From contig NW_026262668.1 of the NCBI RefSeq assembly GCF_021869535.1, positions 13,500,348 to 13,564,347 of the forward strand: a DNA stretch of 64,000 bases. The letters are read 5' to 3'. Shown here in pieces: positions 15,301 to 23,900 of this stretch. The translations under genes were made by a program, and so were the position numbers. Numbering within the stretch: the stretch's first letter is position 1; each line of letters starts with the position of its first letter. Origin of the DNA: Mytilus californianus. Taxonomy: Eukaryota; Mollusca; Bivalvia; Mytilida; Mytilidae. The notes below the pieces were generated by a model. It was not told the DNA's origin. It saw only the letters and a list, made by a program, of their open reading frames with translations, and did not search any database.

Positions 15301-18300
15301 CAAATATTACCAAAATATACAGATACAATGTAGATTTATTATTCTTGAATCCATCTTAATGACTATCAAAAAGGCCGTCATTAAATTACTTTATTCTTAA
15401 TAACCCTTACTTCATTGCCATTATCTTCATGACTATCATCATGGTCGTCATGAACTTACCTTAATTCTTAATAACTTTCATTTCATCGTCGTCATCTTCA
15501 CGACTATCATCATGGTCGTCATGAACTTACCTTAATTCTTGATAACTTTCATTTCATCGTCGTCATCTTCATGACTATCATCGTGGTCGTCATGAACTTA
15601 CCTTATTCTTAATAACCTTTACTTCATCGTCGTCATCTTCATGACTATCATCGTGTTCGTCACTGTGGTCACTTTCAGCAGAATCAGAATCGTGATCATG
15701 AACGTTGGTCTTCATCGTTGACGATTCTTCACTATCGGTGTGATCGTCATCATGATCATCGATATGACCATGACTATCGTCAACATGATCATGCTCTTGG
15801 CTTTCGTGGCTGTCATCGTCATGTTTCTCCTCGTCAGATTCGTACTGGTCATCAATGTCCTCTAGAGCCTTTTGCAAGGCATTCACTCTGATATTTTGCT
15901 GAGATTGACTAAGTGTATTGAGTAATTCTGTCTTGTAATAGTCTAGGTTCGGATTTACACTTGCATTTTGGTAGCAGAAATGATTTATATTCAATAAATG
16001 ATAGGTTAAGATTATTGATAATTTGCCAAAATTTTCTTCCAGAAGATCATCTCCCTGTTGTAATCCTAAAGCTTTGAAAATATCCCTACTTTGAAGGCAC
16101 TGCAAATAAAAAAAAACATTTTGAGCTAAAAATCTTGATTTCTCCAAAACATACTAGAAACTTATCTTAACATTATTTTATTGAGTTTAATTTGTATTTA
16201 CCAAAACATTGCAAAACTTTTACAACGAATTGGCAGCTGCAGTATGAAGAACTAACGTTCTATATTTCTATATATAAACGAACGTTTCTACCTTTATAAT
16301 AGAGTAAAGTGCTTTTCCTGTACTGATTTCTATTCCATGTTCTTGTACATGTACCATCTGTTACTCCACTGGTCGATTTTAAAAGGGGAGACAACTGAAA
16401 TCTCAAAACACTAGGTTCATGTAAACATGATCATTTCTTGTTTTTGTCATATCTAAATAAATGTTTTGTCATTTCGAAATCTTCGTGAAGATGGCAGATC
16501 TTTAATATTCTCAATTCGATAATTATAGGTTTCATAACGAGTGAGAATTGGATATCGCTTGATATCAACCCTCGTTATTTAATTTAAATAGTAATAATAA
16601 ACTCGCCTTCTTCAATTTCACTATAATAATTAACGAGCATTCGGCGAGTTTATTATTACTATTTAAATTAAACAACGAGTGTTGATAACCATATTAAAGT
16701 AGCGGCAGCAAGAGGGTTAAGGACCATTATGTTACCTCTAGGTGTCTTTTTTGTATCGTTGTGTTGTCCTCTCAGTAAAATTTACCCCCCATTTATCCAA
16801 TCTTATTCATGTCGGATTCTAAAGGGCAAAAATGCGCAACCATGGATGCATTTTTATTTAAATATTGACCTCCGGCATTTATGCAGTCATGCAGGCAGAT
16901 TTTTCATATTCAATTCAATTCAATATTTTATTTAAGTTTCATCTCTCAATAGTATATACTACAGCATTTCATATCATTTAGATTTTTTAAAGTTTATTTC
17001 GATTATTTATCAACACCATCTGACCACAGCGATGCACATTCAATTATAACAATGTGACAAGGTTATTTATGAAGATGTTTATGTCATAAACAATACTGGT
17101 TTCTGAATGGTTCTGGAGACAGTCAGTTATGAAGCATTATTAATAGAAATAAATTATGTTATGATATGTTTTATTTCAGATCTGTGCAAAGTTAAATAAA
17201 CTATCACAAAAGTTCCCCAATGAAACGGCAATAAATCATGCAAATTATATACAACGCATTTGTATTAATTATTACATCATCAAAAAATAATATTTTTTAT
17301 TAATTTATTTAAACCAATTAAATGTTCATTGATGGTTTTATTACAAAACATGACAGTACGTCAATCAGTTAAAATAATGGTACATACAACAGTCAAGAAA
17401 AAGATAGAAAAATATCTATATAATCTATAAATTAACAAGTTTCCTTTGGTGTAAAAATATTAATCCACGGCACTAACTTATGGCCTTCGCCATATTTTTA
17501 ACGAGTTCTATGAACATTGAAAGCGAATTATTTTCCCCATCTTAAACCGGGACAGTGGTGAAAACGGTACAACATGTGAACAAACTGATTCATCAGATCG
17601 GTGCTATTTTTTGGCATTTTTTGTGTATTAATTGAAAAGCATGACCTTGTTCAATGCCAAAATATAAGTATCGATAGGATATTAATACCTTGATTGCAGC
17701 ACATGTTTGGTTGTGTATTGAACAAGTAAAAATTACATAAATGTAAGTACCATTGAAGACAATAATAAAAGATACTATATAACAATGTTAATCGATAACC
17801 TTTAAGGGTACTATCAAAAGATCAAAAAGTTTCCATGGATTCGTATCTTCTACGGGTTCTGTAAACAAAACTATGCTAAAAATTAGGATGTGGTGACCTG
17901 TTTGTAATAAGGTTTCTACAGGTACATGTACTAAAAATCATTCTAAAGCTACAACCGAATTTATGTCTATGAAAGAATTTTAAAAGGTTTTAAGTAATGT
18001 ATGGTATTTACTGACCCAATGACAAACCAGCTACGCATATAATACGTTCATTTAATTCCAAGTCGTCTACAGGTCGCCACAGAAAACATTTTTTTTTTAT
18101 AATAAAAATAAACATCTTGAATGAATACAATGAAAGGATTCTGTGAACGATTTTTACATAAAACAAATATAAACCGTGCTTAAATGCTTTCATACTTGGT
18201 AGATATCCATTACATTATGATATTTTTAGAAGCGTAATCAAACATTAATATATGACTAGAAAATATATAAGCAGATTTCATGCATTTTGATGATATAACA

Positions 18301-20920
18301 GAGACTTCGCCTCAATGGTCAAATGGAGCATGTTCACTTGAAATCCGAGAATTGCGACCCAGGAGGTCATTCATTCGATATGCGACACAGTCAAAACTGT
18401 CATTTGCTGCTTGTTCGCCACATTATAATTTAGATTCAACTGTTTAGAAATTAGATATTAAACTGTTTAGCAATTAGATTAAACTGTTTAAAAGTTAGAT
18501 TAAACTGTTGCACGGTTTCGTAGGCCAATTAGGGTGGCAGGTCTTTCTTTGGACCATTACCTAGCAATGATTAACATTAGGTTACAAATATAAGCTTTCA
18601 TGACCCTGAAAATGCTTGTACAACCATAGCAATTTAGATACGTTGTCCGTTACCCTCAGTCCGCTTGTACTCATTGGAGTACTAGCTGACTTATGATAGT
18701 ATTTAATGGCAATTATTTCTTGTCATGTTCAAAATAGATTCCCTGTCAGAAACACCTTATGTAATTAATGTTTTAGATACAGCATAAATTCAAAAAACCT
18801 ATCGTAGCTTTGTTGAAAGCATATATATATAATTCTTGTTCTTACAAGTGTCTATTCAATATGCCAAGCTCCTCTTAATCATAATTTCAACATAGACAAG
18901 TAAGGACCAATTTCCAATGAATTTATTTCAAACCAGGGCCATTTTATTTTGGTTGGAACTTCTTTCGATGCCAAATTTGACAAAAACGAGTAACAGCAAC
19001 AAGTAGCGTTGGGTATCACTGTGATTTATTTGAAGATATATGAAATGTGTTTATAAAATATTTTAAGTAAAGGATATAGTGACTTTAATATTCAAATTCT
19101 AATAGGTTTTGACAACTTTTAGAATTGATTCCTGTGATGAGAGAAACATATATAGGGATAATCGGTCCTACCTCTTCCTGAAGGACAAAGACATAAAAAG
19201 CTTTAAGAAAATTATTTACAAAGTTTATGATTTCAGACAGACACATGATACTATGTATAAATCATATATATGTATATACATGTAATATTTTTTGTGAAGT
19301 TACGCCTATTTAAGCTAAGCAAGTACATTATACAAATTGGGAAAACAAAATATTTTTGTTTTGATCTGATAGAATCTTTTATTATTTTTAAATCACGGAT
19401 ATTCCGTTTATGTACAATTAAAAACTTGTTTGATAGGCACACCTTGACGAAATAATATAGGTTTGGGAAGGTTCACATCATTAACAGTAAATACAGTCAG
19501 TGGGAATTCATTTTTTCGGTGCACCTGGATTTCGAAGCAAAACAAACTTAATTTACAAATAAAAAATATCATTTTTGTTAATATCCATTTTTTTTATTTA
19601 AAAAAGATCAATTGTTTATTTGAAGGGGTTATATTCATACAACAAATAAATGTACAGCACTTAATACAAAGCACATGTTTATTGTATCACATTTGAATCT
19701 AAAAAGTTCAAATGTAATTTAAAATAAATTCTATTTTATACAAGAAACAATTTGCTCAGCAGGCAGTTCTAATGACAATGCTCAAAAACATAAAAAATCA
19801 AATTTTATTTTGACAAAAAAATTATATTGGTCATTCATCGTATTTGCAACACTGCCGATGTGTTATTTAGCAAAAAATACTTTCATAGCAATATTTTAGT
19901 ATACTAGAAATTTCACAACCTATTCACTCCCTCCCCGTAATCGATCTCTCCAATTTGCTAATGTAGCCATCGAAGAGCAGCAGAATACACAACAATTGAA
20001 TTATTCGGATTTGTTCAAAATCGACTGTACATGATTTCTAATCCATTGAATTGCCATGGCAATCTGAAACGCAGACAAAAATCTGATGTACATGTTTGCC
20101 AAAATAATTGTTTTTATGTAGCAATTGGGAAAGCAGATCCAGTTGTATCTGACGTACCGATAGCCGGTAATAGGGTGTGGATTTAAGATTGCAATAAAAC
20201 AAAAGTTCTTCAATTAATAGAGTTTTGCGGACAGTCAAATTGGATGATGGGATTTTTTTCTTCGCTTCGACCATCCATTTTCTCGGGACAAACATTTTTA
20301 TTCGATTTTAATAAAAAAAAACAAAAAAAAAACTTTTTTTGTTCCAATACCAAACAGAAACAAGAAGTGTTTTTGGGAATCCCGATGTTGTTTTCACATT
20401 ATTTTCTTACTCTCCATGGAAACAAGGTATTTTATTTTATTCCCTTCAGAAACAATTTATTCCAAGAAATCTAGATTCAAACAGTTTGAAAAAAAAAACA
20501 TGACCCCGACCCCACCACACACCCAAGATGAATGGCCTATGCTTTACTGAACACTGTCCAGTACAAGTTTTAAGCTGAAGACCAGACCCATAAAACCTTC
20601 AGATATGAATAAAAGGAGATGTAGGGTTGTACGTCAACGAGACAGTAAATTCACTATAATTGCTTGTTAATGATGCATACATAAGTTATTTTCATTTAAT
20701 TTCTAAATTGGTCATTGACCTTTATACATTAAAAACATAAAGATTTCAGTTAAACAACCTGCTGGTCATCGGTACGTAATGTCGTCAGGTTTCCTTGGCT
20801 TCGTCACATTTAATGTAAAAGATATTTTTTTAGTTTGAATGCTTTTACAAGTCCATAAAAATTCTTTACAAATTTTAGGTATACATTTATTTACTTTGGG
20901 GTTGTTTTTTTTTTTGGGGT

Positions 20921-20953
<33 letters not shown>

Positions 20954-23900
20954 ATTGGAATAAAAAAATTAGCTTGTGTTTCAATTAAGATGTGTGAAGA
21001 AACAAAATAACAACATATGTGAAATTCTTGTTCCTGTATGTGGTTTGTCTAGAAAAATGAATGGTCGGTCAATACACTGTTGTTTTAAGATTTGTTTTAT
21101 ATTACGTTAATTAAAAGGACTTCTAAGAATAAAATGCAAGTTTATGAAGAAATAGTGCTTGTTGTATCGCAATATTCCAAATCGTTGAATAATTAATAAA
21201 ACCCATTGGAACAAATAATACAACGATTATTTTATAGAATAGCCTAAGGAAGTTAAAATCATGTATGTTCGTCAATTCAACAGCTTTATTTGGCATTTTA
21301 TGATCTTTTTGACAACCTATTTGATATGTTGTACTAACAAAACATAATGTTAAGCTCCATGCAAATCAATGAGTAGTCAAAATTATTAATTGTGTGTGCT
21401 GTAAAAATAACTTGTATTTCAAATATAAAAAACCTGTACAAGCTTTTCAGGCCGAAAACCATTAAAAAAATGAAATTTTAATATAAAGAAATTGCAATTG
21501 AATAAAAGGTTAAATTTTGTCATTGATTTCCGTTTTTTTGCCACAATATGGTCATTATGCCGTTTTAGGCAGAGGTATTCAAATCATCTACAACAAAATC
21601 CAATAACCATTGCCACAAGTCAGTAAAATAGCAGAAAGGAGCTATATAGCATAATATGAATAGCTTTCTAAAAACTAGTCGGTTACTTTCCAGAGGTTGA
21701 TGTTTCACCCCAGTTGCCACTGTTTATTTCCAACGGTTGATGTTTCATCCCGAGCGCTACGGTTTCTTTAACATTGCTTCCCACGACAATGTGACTGGGA
21801 CGATAGAAGTGTTAACAGTTTATTCAACTTTTAATCAAACTTCTAATTTAGGGAAATGCTAACCTTATGTACATAACGTCTCATTCAAGGAAGTGATAAC
21901 CTTATTTCGTCTAATGACTTTTTAGGCCAGGTGTAAAGAACTTCTTTAGTCAAGTATAGATTATTATAGACAGTGACTGAATGCAGTAAAACAGATAAAC
22001 GCAAGCACGATGGGTTTGCTTTGCTCCACTAAACAAGAAGTAAAGCATGGATTTCAGCTATTATCCTCAATTTAAATAAAATTCAAACAAGAGTGCACAC
22101 GCTGAAATGTCTCGCCTTCTTTACTAATCATTGATATTATGTTGATAGTCCTAAATATAAAGCTTTATTACAACTGTCACATAAACTTAACATTAACCAA
22201 GTAAACTAAACATTGACCAATGAACCATGAAAATGAGGTCAAGGTCAGATGAACCATGCTAGGCAGGCATGTACAGCTAACAATTCTTCCATACAACAAA
22301 TATAGTTGACCTATTGCTTATAGTTTAAGAAAAACAGACGAAAACACAAAAACTTAACACTGAGCAATGAACCTTGAAAATGAGGTCAAGGTCAAATAAA
22401 ACCTGCGTGACTGACATATAGATCATAAAATATTTCCATACACCAAATATAGTTGAACTATTGCATATAGTATTAGAAAAAAAGACCAAAACTCAAAAAC
22501 TTAACTTTGACCACTGAACCATGAAAATGAGGTCAAGGTAAGATGACACCTGCCAACTAGACATGTACACCTTACAATCATTCCATACACCAAATATAGC
22601 TGACCTATTGCATGCAGTATTAGAAAAAAAGACCAAAACTCAAAAACTTAACTTTGACCACTGAACCATGAAAATGAGGTCAAGGTCAGATGACACCTGC
22701 CAGCTAGACATGTACACCTTACAATCATTCCATACACCAAATATAGTAGACCTATTGCATACAGTATAAGAAAAACAGACCAAAACACAAAAACTTAACT
22801 ATAACCACTGAACCATGAAAATGAGGTCAAGGTCAGATGACACCTGCCAGTTGGACATGTACACCTTACAGTCCTTCCATACACCGAATATACTAGACCT
22901 ATTGCTTATAGTATCTGAGATATGGACTTGACCACGAAAACTTAACCTTGTTCACTGATCCATGAAATGAGGTCGAGGTCAAGTGAAAACTGTCTGACGG
23001 GCATGAGGACCTTGCAAGGTACGCACATACCAAATATAGTTATCCTATTACTTATAATAAGAGAGAATTTAACATTACAAAAAATCTGAACTTTTTTTTC
23101 AAGTAGTCACTGAACCATGAAAATGAGGTCAAGGATATTGGACATGTGACTGACGGAAACTTCGTAACATGAGGCATCCATATACAAAGTATGAAGCATC
23201 CAGGTCTTCCATCTTCTAAAATATAAAGCTTTTAAGAAGTTAGCTAACGCCGCCGCCGCCGCCGTAGCCGCCGCCGCCGCCGCCGCCGGATCGCTATCCC
23301 TATGTCGAGCTTTCTGCGACAAAAGTCGCAGGCTCGACAAAAACGCACATTTTTATTTCTCCTTAAGCTTGCAAATCACTATTATTTCTCTTTTATGTAT
23401 ATAAAATTTGTTTTTTTTAACCCTTTCAATACTATTTTCTAATTATTAAAAGATTCCGATTAACATCATAGACATATTGCGTATGCGAGACACACCCACT
23501 TTATGATCTGTATATTTTTATGAATCATGTCACGATGATGCAAGCTCTATATTTTCCTTTGTATTATTACAAGCATTTCAGTCGTTTACAACGGAATTGG
23601 ACCAAATAATGAAAGAGGAAGGACCAATTTCCCCATTTTTTGTTTCACTAGAACGTTATTCAAACCCAGTCTTACTCGAAATTTTAAAGTCTATATAATA
23701 TTTTCCCTAAAATTATCAACATATTTCACTTTTTTAAATGAATCAAAACATATTTCAGCACTGCATAATTTTGTTAACGACAATATTGCATATTTTGCTC
23801 TACATTTGACAGAATACGTTGGAATGAATATGATAATAATATAGAAGAGAAACATGTATTGTATCAATGTCTATATCTGAGAATTACACTCTATTGGATA

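Noticed and set aside
15374-15601. Extra coding repeats of exon 2
   Set aside because: They lie beyond an in-frame stop and the 71-base unit breaks the frame, so they are treated as intron with duplicate donors.
23107-23340. Poly-Ala protein on the minus strand
   Set aside because: The Ala run is the GCC microsatellite at the end of a Helentron-like element.
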